Shown: piece after piece, positions 24,559-32,015 of the stretch
How the letters are laid out: each line of letters starts with the position of its first letter
Numbering within the stretch: the stretch's first letter is position 1
Source: an uncultured Desulfuromonadales bacterium
GTDB lineage: Bacteria > Desulfobacterota > Desulfuromonadia > Desulfuromonadales > Geopsychrobacteraceae
NCBI GenBank assembly: GCA_947259685.1
Contig: CAMYNC010000041.1
Coordinates: forward strand, 1-38,159
Reading direction: 5' to 3'
Length of the DNA stretch: 38,159 bases
Position numbers and translations under genes: made by a program
The notes under the pieces: model-generated
Database searches by the model: none
Seen by the model: only the letters and a program-made list of their open reading frames with translations
Told to the model about the DNA's origin: nothing

Positions 24559-25200
24559 TTAACCAAATATCAGCCAGAGCAAAGGAACTATGATCGCCGT
24601 GGCCAAGCCGTTCAGACCGATCGCCAAGCCAGCAATCGCTCCGGCAAAACGATCTTCTCCCAATAGCCGCGCGGTGCCAATACCGTGGGAAGCGGTCCCC
24701 ACAGCCAGACCGGTCGCGGCGCTGCTACGGATGCCGATCAGCCGACAAAACTCCGGGCCACAGATCGCTCCAAGGCAGCCGGTCAAAACCACCAGCGCAG
24801 CTGTGAGTGGAACGATACCTCCAATTTTTTCGACGATACCGATAGCAATCGCAAGCAGCCAGGCAATCCCGGCAGCGGAAATAATAGATGAAATCGCACC
24901 AGCGAGAATACCCAGCAGTATTGGTAACTTACGCTTGAGGATTTCCTGGCGACGTTGATAAAGTGGCAACGCCAAAGCGACGACTGATGGGCCGAGTAAA
25001 AAGAGGATCATCTTGCCGCCATTGTTGTAATCGGCGTAGGGAATAGCGAAACCCTTCAAGAGCAGGATGATGCTGACGATCGAAACTGCAACCGGGTTAA
25101 ACAGAATAAAGCGGGTGCGCTTATAAAGATGTTCCGCAAGCCGATAAACCAGCAGGGTCAAGGCGATGCCGAACAGCGGCGAGGCAAGCAACTCACTCAT
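24559..25200 (-). CDS. lrgB: LrgB/CidB family membrane protein
   Basis: A 213-residue integral membrane protein of the LrgB family, with seven or so hydrophobic segments. Characteristic blocks are the central GGKMILFLLGPSVVALALP (about 61-79) and the C-terminal SSAATGLAVGTASHGIGTARLL (about 158-179), which is the family signature. LrgAB pairs were first linked to murein hydrolase export and cell lysis; in several bacteria they take up pyruvate, and plant and other relatives carry glycolate or lactate. The gene overlaps lrgA by eight bases, so the two proteins are made together. Which role applies here cannot be read; a monocarboxylate transporter is plausible in an anaerobe. Confidence 0.92.
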   Translation of the reverse strand: MSELLASPLFGIALTLLVYRLAEHLYKRTRFILFNPVAVSIVSIILLLKGFAIPYADYNNGGKMILFLLGPSVVALALPLYQRRQEILKRKLPILLGILAGAISSIISAAGIAWLLAIAIGIVEKIGGIVPLTAALVVLTGCLGAICGPEFCRLIGIRSSAATGLAVGTASHGIGTARLLGEDRFAGAIAGLAIGLNGLATAIIVPLLWLIFG

Positions 25201-25543
25201 TGTCCCCCTCCGATTTATCCAGCAACTTCTCTGTCCAGCCGGTCACCGCCATGACGACGAAGGTGCTGAGCAAGGTTCCGGCAACGATCGGCAACCATTC
25301 ACGCCCGATCAGATCGAAGTAAAGCATCACCCCGACCCCGGCCGGAACGAAAAACAGCGCCATGTAAGAGAGCAACAGCTCTGCCGCTTCCTGCAGCCAC
25401 TCAACCCGAACCCAGCCACGCACCAAGGCCAATAGCATCAAGGCCATACCGACCACGTTGCCCGGGATCGGCAAATCGAACAGCGTTGACAGCCCTTCGC
25501 CAACAAATTGAAACACCAGCAGCAGCACTAAGCCCTGCAGCAT
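25193..25543 (-). CDS. lrgA: LrgA/CidA family holin-like protein
   Basis: A 116-residue membrane protein with four hydrophobic segments, the usual size for LrgA/CidA. Family features are FDLPIPGNVVGMALMLLAL near residues 23-41 and the LLSYMALFFVPAGVGVM segment near 57-73. The start at 25543 was chosen because GGAGG lies four to five bases before it; the alternative GTG at 25555 would place this ribosome binding site inside the gene. LrgA is the partner of LrgB and is coupled to it by an eight-base overlap. It lies 62 bp after the TPR gene, so a longer operon with the TPR and glyoxalase genes is likely, although a separate promoter cannot be excluded. Confidence 0.9.
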   Translation of the reverse strand: MLQGLVLLLVFQFVGEGLSTLFDLPIPGNVVGMALMLLALVRGWVRVEWLQEAAELLLSYMALFFVPAGVGVMLYFDLIGREWLPIVAGTLLSTFVVMAVTGWTEKLLDKSEGDNE

Positions 25544-25605
25544 GGTCACCTCCACAGCATGACATTTGAAAAGAGATCGTGAAACCGGAGTCTTTATTCT
25601 AATCG

Positions 25606-26376
25606 TTATTTCAGACCCTCAATGACGGCAGCGACCTCATCGCGGATATGCTTTGCTGAAGGGCTGGTCTCCAAGCGCAGAAACTGCTGAAAGTTCTCCG
25701 TGGCCTGCGGGTTATTATCCTGATCGAGATAAATATAACCCAGGGTCAGATAAGCCAACGGCAGACCGGCATCAAGTTCCAGAGCTTTTTTGCAGACCTC
25801 TTCAGATTCCGTCATCTGTCCTGACTCATAGTACAGATCACCCAGGCTGGCCAGCGGTTGCGGTTCTTCAGGGTCGAGTTCGATCGCCTTCTGATAGCAG
25901 CTGATTGCTTCTTCATCCTCTCCCACTGCGGCACAAATATCCCCAAGGGCGTTGTGGGCAAAAGCGGAATCGGGAGCCAATTCGATGGCTTTCCGGCAGG
26001 TCTGTTCCGCTGCCGGCAGATCATCTGCTTGTAACTGAACCATCGCTTTACTGACCCAGGCTTCGATCTCCTCGCTATCCAGATCGATGATCGTCTGGTA
26101 GGCTTTGAGCGCCGCTTCTGCTTGTTCCTCTTCAAGACAGAGGTCACCAAAGGCGTACAGCAGATCAATATTCTTCGGTTCCAGGCGCAAGCCCTTCTCC
26201 AGATTCTTCCGCGCCTTACCCAGCTGAGCTTCTTCCAGTTGGGCTTCAGCCAGCAGCAATAGAACTTCAGCAGTTTCCTGCTGTTTTACAGCCTGCTGCA
26301 GGGTCTGCACTGCGCCCAGGCTGTCGCCTTCTTCCAGGGCGCGCCGACCCTTATCCAACAAATCGTCAAATGACAT
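25606..26376 (-). CDS. TPR repeat protein
   Basis: A 256-residue protein made almost entirely of tetratricopeptide repeats, about six to seven, each of 34 residues. Good copies are at about 106-139 (EIEAWVSKAMVQLQADDLPA), 140-173 (AFAHNALGDICAAVGEDEEA) and 174-207 (PQPLASLGDLYYESGQMTES). It has no signal peptide or membrane segment, so it is cytosolic, and it is acidic. The ATG at 26376 has AAGGG upstream at fair spacing. It starts 11 bp after the glyoxalase stop and probably shares that transcript. TPR proteins are scaffolds; the partner here is unknown. Confidence 0.9.
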   Translation of the reverse strand: MSFDDLLDKGRRALEEGDSLGAVQTLQQAVKQQETAEVLLLLAEAQLEEAQLGKARKNLEKGLRLEPKNIDLLYAFGDLCLEEEQAEAALKAYQTIIDLDSEEIEAWVSKAMVQLQADDLPAAEQTCRKAIELAPDSAFAHNALGDICAAVGEDEEAISCYQKAIELDPEEPQPLASLGDLYYESGQMTESEEVCKKALELDAGLPLAYLTLGYIYLDQDNNPQATENFQQFLRLETSPSAKHIRDEVAAVIEGLK

Positions 26377-26387
26377 CTGCAAACCCT

Positions 26388-26777
26388 TTACAATGCTGCA
26401 CGACGAACGACTTCAACCCGAAAACCGTCCGGGTCGGTGACGAAATAAAATTTTGGCTTCCCCGCAGTTAGACCTTTCAATGGCGTAACCTGCAAGCCCA
26501 TATCAGTATGTCTTTGGTGGGAGGCTTCCAAGTCAGTCACACCGACGGCCAGATGCGAATAACCATCACCAATTACATAAGGCTCCTGCTGATCGTAGTT
26601 GTAGGTCAGTTCCAGTTCGAACGGCAAACCGACCGAAGTCATGTAACTGAGGGTGAACCGACCGTCTGGAAAATCCTTTTTGCGCGAGATCTCAAAACCA
26701 AACGCCTTGCGATAAAATTCTTCTGAAGCGTCCAAGTTCATCACGCGGTAGCAAATATGAATCATCGGGTATTCCAT
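26388..26777 (-). CDS. Glyoxalase I / lactoylglutathione lyase-like VOC protein
   Basis: A 129-residue vicinal-oxygen-chelate protein resembling GloA, which isomerises the hemithioacetal of methylglyoxal. Metal-ligand positions match GloA: His7 in MIHICYRV, Glu57 in ELELTYNY, His75 in SHLAVGV and Glu122 in FRVEVVRR (numbers approximate). The N-terminal block YRVMNLDASEEFYRKAFGF and the C-terminal FYFVTDPDGFRVEV are typical. GGAGG precedes the ATG at 26777. It is the first gene of the probable glyoxalase-TPR-lrgAB run. Glutathione is not certain in this group of organisms, so the natural thiol may differ. Confidence 0.87.
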   Translation of the reverse strand: MEYPMIHICYRVMNLDASEEFYRKAFGFEISRKKDFPDGRFTLSYMTSVGLPFELELTYNYDQQEPYVIGDGYSHLAVGVTDLEASHQRHTDMGLQVTPLKGLTAGKPKFYFVTDPDGFRVEVVRRAAL

Positions 26778-26813
26778 AAGGCACCTCCCTCTGTAAAGGA
26801 TTTATTGCTGTGA

Positions 26814-26842
26814 TTGACAACATTTAGCCGGCTCTTTATAGT
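26814..26842 (+). promoter_or_regulatory. Near-consensus sigma-70 promoter abutting the lpxH start
   Basis: TTGACA (26814-26819), a 17-base spacer, then TATAGT (26837-26842). The expected transcription start is 26849 or close by, and the lpxH ATG is at 26851, so the message would have almost no leader. Confidence 0.78.
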
Positions 26843-26850
26843 TGCCGACC

Positions 26851-27564
26851 ATGAGAGCGATATTTCTGGCCGACGCCCATCTGCGTGACCCGCAGGACGA
26901 AAACTATCAGCTGTTGCTGAAATTTATTGATCAACAGCAACAACTGGACGCCCTGTTTCTGCTCGGTGATATCTTTGAGTTTTGGATCGGCTACCGATCC
27001 CTGGTTTTCAGTGCCTATATCCCTCTGCTGGAAAAGTTACGCCAACTCAGCGAAACTGGAACCAAACTCTACTTCGTTGAAGGAAACCACGACTTCAATC
27101 TGGGTCCTTATTTTACCGAGACCCTGCAGTGTACAGTCATCACTGATCAGCAGATGATCGACTGGGATGGGCAGAAACTGCTGGTCTGCCACGGTGACCT
27201 GCTCAATCCAAGTCGAAGATATCAACGTCTCAGACGCTTCTGGCGAGGTCGCACTGTCCGCTTGCTCGCTAAAATCATTCATCCCGACCTGGTATGGTCT
27301 TTCGCCATCTGGTTGAGCAATTTAAGCAAAAAAAAACGTCAGAACCACGACCCCTGCAATTGGGACCCAACACCCCTGATCGAACCCTTCGCCCAAGGCC
27401 AGTTCGCGCTTGGAGCCGACGCCTTGCTCTGCGGTCATTTCCACAAAGCGATCAAGCAGGACTACGCAGGCAAGCAACTGCTGGTCATCGGCGACTGGAT
27501 TCAGCAATTTTCTTATATTGAACTGGTCGACGGCCACTTCGAACTGAAAAATTACTCGGCCTGA
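26851..27564 (+). CDS. lpxH: UDP-2,3-diacylglucosamine diphosphatase LpxH
   Basis: A 237-residue metallophosphoesterase that cleaves UDP-2,3-diacylglucosamine to lipid X in lipid A synthesis, at the cytosolic face of the inner membrane. The metal motifs are all present: DAH (8-10), GDIFEFW (39-45), GNHD (78-81), CHGD near 112 and GHFHKA near 194. GDIFEFWIG is typical of LpxH. The ATG at 26851 is the only sensible start: the first metal ligand is residue 8, and a TTG at 26842 lies inside the promoter. No ribosome binding site is visible, in keeping with a leaderless message. The 3' end overlaps the convergent YihY gene by 13 bp. Confidence 0.88.
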   Translation: MRAIFLADAHLRDPQDENYQLLLKFIDQQQQLDALFLLGDIFEFWIGYRSLVFSAYIPLLEKLRQLSETGTKLYFVEGNHDFNLGPYFTETLQCTVITDQQMIDWDGQKLLVCHGDLLNPSRRYQRLRRFWRGRTVRLLAKIIHPDLVWSFAIWLSNLSKKKRQNHDPCNWDPTPLIEPFAQGQFALGADALLCGHFHKAIKQDYAGKQLLVIGDWIQQFSYIELVDGHFELKNYSA

Positions 27565-28940
27565 GTCGCCTCGAGCTCGTCTTTTTCCACCAGCACATCT
27601 GCTGCACCGCGTTCTTGACAACGCAATACCAAATCACGCAGGGTCAAACCGTCCAATCCCTCATGGACCAGCTTCTCCACCTGCGCGCTGGCTTCGAGGG
27701 CCACCAGGGTTTGCGGATGCGGATTCAGGTGCAACACTTCCTCCCCCTTGTCTCCCATAATTTTCAGCAATTCCGACAGGGATAGGTTTTCGGCCGCACG
27801 GCCCAGTTGGTAACTCCGCCGGCCGACCCGACTGCAAAGTTCGGCAACAAAACCGATTTCAACCAGCAACTGCAGAATACAGCGACAGAGGCGCGGTGGA
27901 ATAAACAGTAGCTTCGCCAGCTGTTCCTGGGTTAAAGGAGCTTCAGCGCGTGAAAATCGGTCGGCCAGGGTCACCAGGATCACCAACGCCACCTGCTCAT
28001 AGCTGTTGCGGCTGACTTCTTCCTTGCGCAGATCGCGCCCACTGGTACGCAGATTCTGTTTGGCATAAGCCACCTGCAGACCGAACAACACAATTACCCA
28101 AGAGAGATAAAGCCAAACCATAAAAATCGGCAGGGCCGCCATAGCTCCATAGATGGCATTATATTTGGCCACGCCAACCTGGAAGCTAACATAGCCATGC
28201 TGAGCAAACTGCCAAAGGGTTCCGCCAATCACACCACCGAAAAATGCCGCCCGCCAAACCACCTTAACGTTCGACATAAAGACATAGAGCACGGTAAAAG
28301 CCAGCCACATAAAAACAAAAGGAGCAAATTTAAAAGCGAGCAGAATCAGGTTGCCAATCAGTTCCATTTCCAACAATATCTGTACCAGCCGATGGCTGAC
28401 CAGGGCCGAGGTCATGGAGATCGCGGCGATAATCAATACCGGGCCAACCAGGATCACCGACAGGTAATCGGCAAAGCGCCGAATCATCGGGCGGATTTCC
28501 TCAACACCCCAGATATGATTAAAAGATCTCTCCACGTTGGTCAGCAAAGAGGTCACCGCCACCAGCAGAAAAATCAGTCCAATGGCCCCCATGCCACCAA
28601 CCTGGGTATTATTGATGTAACCGAGCAAAACCTTAATGGCTTCTTCATTGCCGACATTCAGCTTTTCCATGATCAGCGGCTCAAGCAGATTTTGTACCCC
28701 GAAAGCTTTCAGCAAAGCGAAGGTCAGCGCCAGCAGTGGCACAATAGAAAGCATTGTATAGTAGGTAAGAGATGCGGCCCAAATCAGGCAGTGATTGGTG
28801 GTAAAATCACGCGCGACCAACACCACGGTCTGCAGCTGTCGTAATAGCACCCGCTGCACCAAACTGAGTTCCGCAGGGTTCTGTTCCCACAGGAGGTGTT
28901 TTAGTTGTTGACGCAAATTTTTCTGGGCGATTCCGCGCAT
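27552..28940 (-). CDS. YihY/BrkB family membrane protein with C-terminal extension
   Basis: A 462-residue inner-membrane protein. Residues about 30-300 form six membrane segments of the YihY/BrkB family, with the early block LIWAASLTYYTMLSIVPLLAL typical of it. The family was once misnamed ribonuclease BN; its role is unknown, and some members are proposed exporters. After the membrane part a cytosolic extension of about 150 residues begins with a helical stretch resembling a winged-helix domain (LTQEQLAKLLFIPPRLCRCILQ, about 335-356), not found in short family members. AGGAG lies within the end of the preceding M16 gene, ten bases before the ATG, so it belongs to the M16 operon. Its stop overlaps lpxH. 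Confidence 0.87.
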   Translation of the reverse strand: MRGIAQKNLRQQLKHLLWEQNPAELSLVQRVLLRQLQTVVLVARDFTTNHCLIWAASLTYYTMLSIVPLLALTFALLKAFGVQNLLEPLIMEKLNVGNEEAIKVLLGYINNTQVGGMGAIGLIFLLVAVTSLLTNVERSFNHIWGVEEIRPMIRRFADYLSVILVGPVLIIAAISMTSALVSHRLVQILLEMELIGNLILLAFKFAPFVFMWLAFTVLYVFMSNVKVVWRAAFFGGVIGGTLWQFAQHGYVSFQVGVAKYNAIYGAMAALPIFMVWLYLSWVIVLFGLQVAYAKQNLRTSGRDLRKEEVSRNSYEQVALVILVTLADRFSRAEAPLTQEQLAKLLFIPPRLCRCILQLLVEIGFVAELCSRVGRRSYQLGRAAENLSLSELLKIMGDKGEEVLHLNPHPQTLVALEASAQVEKLVHEGLDGLTLRDLVLRCQERGAADVLVEKDELEATQAE

Positions 28941-28947
28941 CGCTCGG

Positions 28948-30375
28948 TTACTCCTGTGGGTTGTTCAATTCGACAATATTTATTGGCAGGTCAAGTGACT
29001 TCAGACCATCAGCATACTGACTGCTATCGCCAACCAGAACGATCTGCATTAATTCCGGCTTTAAATACTTCCCGGCGACCCGCTGGACATCGGCCACCGT
29101 CACCGCCGCCAGCTTCTGCTGATAGGTTTCCAGATAATCCGGCGGATAATCGTAGAAATCGAGCCGCAGCTTGCGACTGACGACGGAATGGCTGTCGGTA
29201 AAGGCAAAGACAAAGGAATTAATCGAACTCTGCTTTGCCAGCTCCAACTCCGCTTCGCTGACCGGTTGATCGATCATTTGCTGGACCAGCTGGCGCATCA
29301 ATTGAACGACCTCCAGGGTGGATTCCGCCTTAGTCTCGGCACTGGCGATAAACAGTTCAGGTAACCGCCGACCGATCTGAAAATAGGAGTAGGCCGAATA
29401 GGCCAGGCCGCGGTTGGAACGAATCTCGCGCATCATGCGTGAATTGAAGCCGCCGCCACCGAGAATGTAGTTAGCAACCCGCAAAGCGAACATATCAGGA
29501 TTATCTTTGTCTATTCCCGGATGTCCCAACAGAATACTGGTCTGCGGGATCGGCTTGTCAGCACTGACAATCTGGGATTTCGGTGGCGGCGGCAAATTCG
29601 GCAGGGCCAGATCGGGGGAAGAGGATTCCTGCCAACTCCCCAGGGTACGCCTCATCAGGGCAATAAATTCCTCGGTTTCAATTGCGCCTGAAACAGCTAG
29701 CCATAAGTTATTAGGCTGAAAATAACGCTGGTGCAATTGCTGCAACTGTGGCCGGCTAAATTTTTCAACACCGTCAATTTCAGGGAAATTCCCGAAAGGA
29801 TGCTGCTGGTAAACCGACTGAGCGAGCAATCTCCCTGAGATCGAACCAGGATCGTCATTTTTACGCCGTATGGCTTCAACCATTTTCCGTTTGGTTAGCT
29901 CCATACGGGACTGGTCAAAGCCGGGCTGCCTTAACAATTCAGCCAGAATTTCCATGCCGCGTTGGAGATCGCGTCGATGCAGAGAAAGATCGATTTCGTA
30001 GCTGTAAGCCGTGCTGGAGACAGAAAGATTCGCCGCCATCGCTTCAAGCTCGGTCTCCAGGTCCGCCGGGCTGGTCGTTAAGGTCCCACCGGTTTCCAGT
30101 GCCTGGGCGAACAGCTGCGACAAACCGGTTTCAGTTTTTGAATCGTGAATGCTGCCACCACCCACCATGACACTAATTTCTACTAAGGGCAGCTCGTGAT
30201 CTTCCTTAACATAGATTTTGATGCCGTTCGCCAGCTGAGCTTTATCAACCGCGGGAAAGCTGAATTCCAAGGGTGGAAACTGCAATTGATCTGGCCGTGG
30301 TGACGGGTTGGAAACTGGCTGGCTGCAAGCAGACAATAACGTGGCAATAACAAGCCAGAGAAACAAACGGATCAT
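28948..30375 (-). CDS. M16 peptidase family protein, inactive partner, lipoprotein
   Basis: A 475-residue pitrilysin/insulinase-family protein without the zinc site. Where the active partner has HLLEH, this one has QLFAQ (within GLSQLFAQALETGG, about 83-96), so all zinc and catalytic residues are lost. It keeps the family's substrate-closing motif NRGLAYSAYSYF near 345. The signal peptide ends LLSAC (Cys17), so it is a lipoprotein. In heterodimeric M16B peptidases one subunit is catalytic and the other supplies Arg/Tyr residues that bind the substrate, which fits this pair. It overlaps the active subunit by ATGA. It probably acts in the periplasm in peptide turnover. Confidence 0.9.
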   Translation of the reverse strand: MIRLFLWLVIATLLSACSQPVSNPSPRPDQLQFPPLEFSFPAVDKAQLANGIKIYVKEDHELPLVEISVMVGGGSIHDSKTETGLSQLFAQALETGGTLTTSPADLETELEAMAANLSVSSTAYSYEIDLSLHRRDLQRGMEILAELLRQPGFDQSRMELTKRKMVEAIRRKNDDPGSISGRLLAQSVYQQHPFGNFPEIDGVEKFSRPQLQQLHQRYFQPNNLWLAVSGAIETEEFIALMRRTLGSWQESSSPDLALPNLPPPPKSQIVSADKPIPQTSILLGHPGIDKDNPDMFALRVANYILGGGGFNSRMMREIRSNRGLAYSAYSYFQIGRRLPELFIASAETKAESTLEVVQLMRQLVQQMIDQPVSEAELELAKQSSINSFVFAFTDSHSVVSRKLRLDFYDYPPDYLETYQQKLAAVTVADVQRVAGKYLKPELMQIVLVGDSSQYADGLKSLDLPINIVELNNPQE

Positions 30376-31850
30376 TGCAATGCCTCCCGACCGATGGTCG
30401 CGATGGTGCGATTTTCAGCTGTGAGGTAGCGTTTAGCCGCCGCCATCAGCTGATCACTGGTGATCGCATCGAGATTTTCTTCATAATCGACCAAGTAACG
30501 CCAGCCCCCTAAGACCTCGTAGGAAGACAGGGTGCGTGCCAGTCCGCTGTTACCTTTCATATGCCGTAGCATTGACGTCAGAATTTGGCGTTTGGCTTTC
30601 TCCAGCTCAGCATCGCTGATCGGCTCAGTCTTTAACCGTTCCAACTGCTGATAGACCTCATTCTCAATATCTATAAGCGAAGCCTGGTGGCTGGGGCTAA
30701 TGCTGAGGATCATCAGATTGTCATAGCGCGACCCTGGAGCCCCATAGGCAGAGGCGCTGGTGGCCAGTTGTTTTTCAACCACTAATGAGCGATATAGCCG
30801 AGAAGTTCGGCCCTCGGTCAGCACCTGCATCAGCAGATCAAAGGCAAAATCATCAGGATGCGGCATGGTCGGCTTGTGATAAGCGATCATCAGTTGCGGC
30901 TGAGCATCGAAAGTAACATGTAATCGCCGTTCCCCAGCCTGTTCCGGCTCCCGTTCGACCACCGGTGGCACCGGAATTCCCGGCTCCACCTGACCGAAAT
31001 AGCGCTTGATTAGCGCCAGAGTTTCCGCGCTGTCAAAATCGCCGACCAGAGTGATAATCATATTGACCGGCGAATAATATTTGCGCAGGAAAGAGCGGGT
31101 CTCCGCCAAGGTCAGATTGTCAATGTCGGAATCCCAACCGATCACTGGATTACGATAGGGATGAACCTTGTAGGCCGCCGCAAGCATTGTCTCGTAAAGC
31201 TTACCTTTAGGACTGCTCTCATAAGAGCGACGCCGTTCCTCTCTGACCACTTCCCGTTCGGTATAGAACTCGCGCAACACGGCATTCTGCAGCCGATCCG
31301 CCTCAATGGCCGCCCAAAGTTCCAATTTATTAGCCGGCAGGTTAATCAAGTAAGAGGTCTGATCTTTGCTGGTAAAGGCGTTGTAACCGACCCCGCCATT
31401 TTCTGCATAGATCTTAGAAAACTCATCTTTGATCACCAGCTGACGGTGATCCTGCTGCAGGTTGGACAACTTTTCACGTAACTGCTGTAACTCTTTAGGG
31501 TCGGCATCGGGATGATTTTTCAACATATCAATCCGATGTCCGGTCTGTTCGATTTCCACCAACAGCGGTTTCTCCAGCTGATAATCGCTGGTACCAAGAG
31601 TCTTGGTGCCTTTGAACAGCATATGCTCCAGCAAGTGGGCCACCCCACGATGCTCACTGCTTTCATTAGCACCGCCAACTTTAAAGGTAATATAAGCGGC
31701 AATCGTCGGGGAATCGTGCCGCTCCACCAGCAACAGAGTCAATCCGTTGTCAAGCCTATGCTCTTGAACCTTATCCGCCAAAGTCTGTGCTCCGGCCGTG
31801 GATACCAGAAGCAAGGAATATAACGTCAGTAAAATTGCCAACCGATGCAT
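30372..31850 (-). CDS. M16 family zinc metallopeptidase, active subunit
   Basis: A 492-residue periplasmic peptidase of the pitrilysin/insulinase family. The signal peptide is residues 1 to about 21 (cleavage after STAGA). The inverted zinc motif HLLEH is at 72-76, and the downstream acidic ligand is in EREVVREERR near 175-184. A spacer of about 50 residues with a Lys/Glu/Leu/Gln-rich helix (about 110-140) separates the two, as seen in the longer bacterial M16B proteins. AGGAG precedes the ATG at 31850. It is the first gene of a three-gene run: active M16, inactive M16, YihY-like membrane protein. Substrate is unknown; relatives degrade signal peptides and other short peptides. Confidence 0.93.
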   Translation of the reverse strand: MHRLAILLTLYSLLLVSTAGAQTLADKVQEHRLDNGLTLLLVERHDSPTIAAYITFKVGGANESSEHRGVAHLLEHMLFKGTKTLGTSDYQLEKPLLVEIEQTGHRIDMLKNHPDADPKELQQLREKLSNLQQDHRQLVIKDEFSKIYAENGGVGYNAFTSKDQTSYLINLPANKLELWAAIEADRLQNAVLREFYTEREVVREERRRSYESSPKGKLYETMLAAAYKVHPYRNPVIGWDSDIDNLTLAETRSFLRKYYSPVNMIITLVGDFDSAETLALIKRYFGQVEPGIPVPPVVEREPEQAGERRLHVTFDAQPQLMIAYHKPTMPHPDDFAFDLLMQVLTEGRTSRLYRSLVVEKQLATSASAYGAPGSRYDNLMILSISPSHQASLIDIENEVYQQLERLKTEPISDAELEKAKRQILTSMLRHMKGNSGLARTLSSYEVLGGWRYLVDYEENLDAITSDQLMAAAKRYLTAENRTIATIGREALQ

Positions 31851-31971
31851 CTCTTCTCCTTTGAACCTATCAACAAAAGCGAAATAATCTCTGATCGTGA
31901 ATACAGTTTTCTATACTAGCGTAAAGATTGTGGAATAACTACCATTCAAGGTGAAATAGACAGGTGTCGCA

Positions 31972-31999
31972 GCCAGCCTGGAAGCGATTCCAGGCTGGC
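31972..31999 (-). terminator. 12-bp hairpin downstream of lon
   Basis: A perfect 12-bp stem GCCAGCCTGGAA (31972-31983) / TTCCAGGCTGGC (31988-31999) with a GCGA tetraloop, 17 bases after the lon stop. It lacks a following T run, so it may end lon transcription with help or protect the 3' end. Confidence 0.6.
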
Positions 32000-32015
32000 A
32001 GACAATGAGAAAAAA

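Noticed and set aside
26842..26850. TTG start three codons upstream for lpxH
   Set aside because: It overlaps the last base of the -10 hexamer, so it should not be in the transcript.
28197..28844. A 215-codon open frame on the plus strand
   Set aside because: It is antisense to the YihY-family membrane protein, has a low-complexity His/Gln/Asn-rich composition and no family motif.
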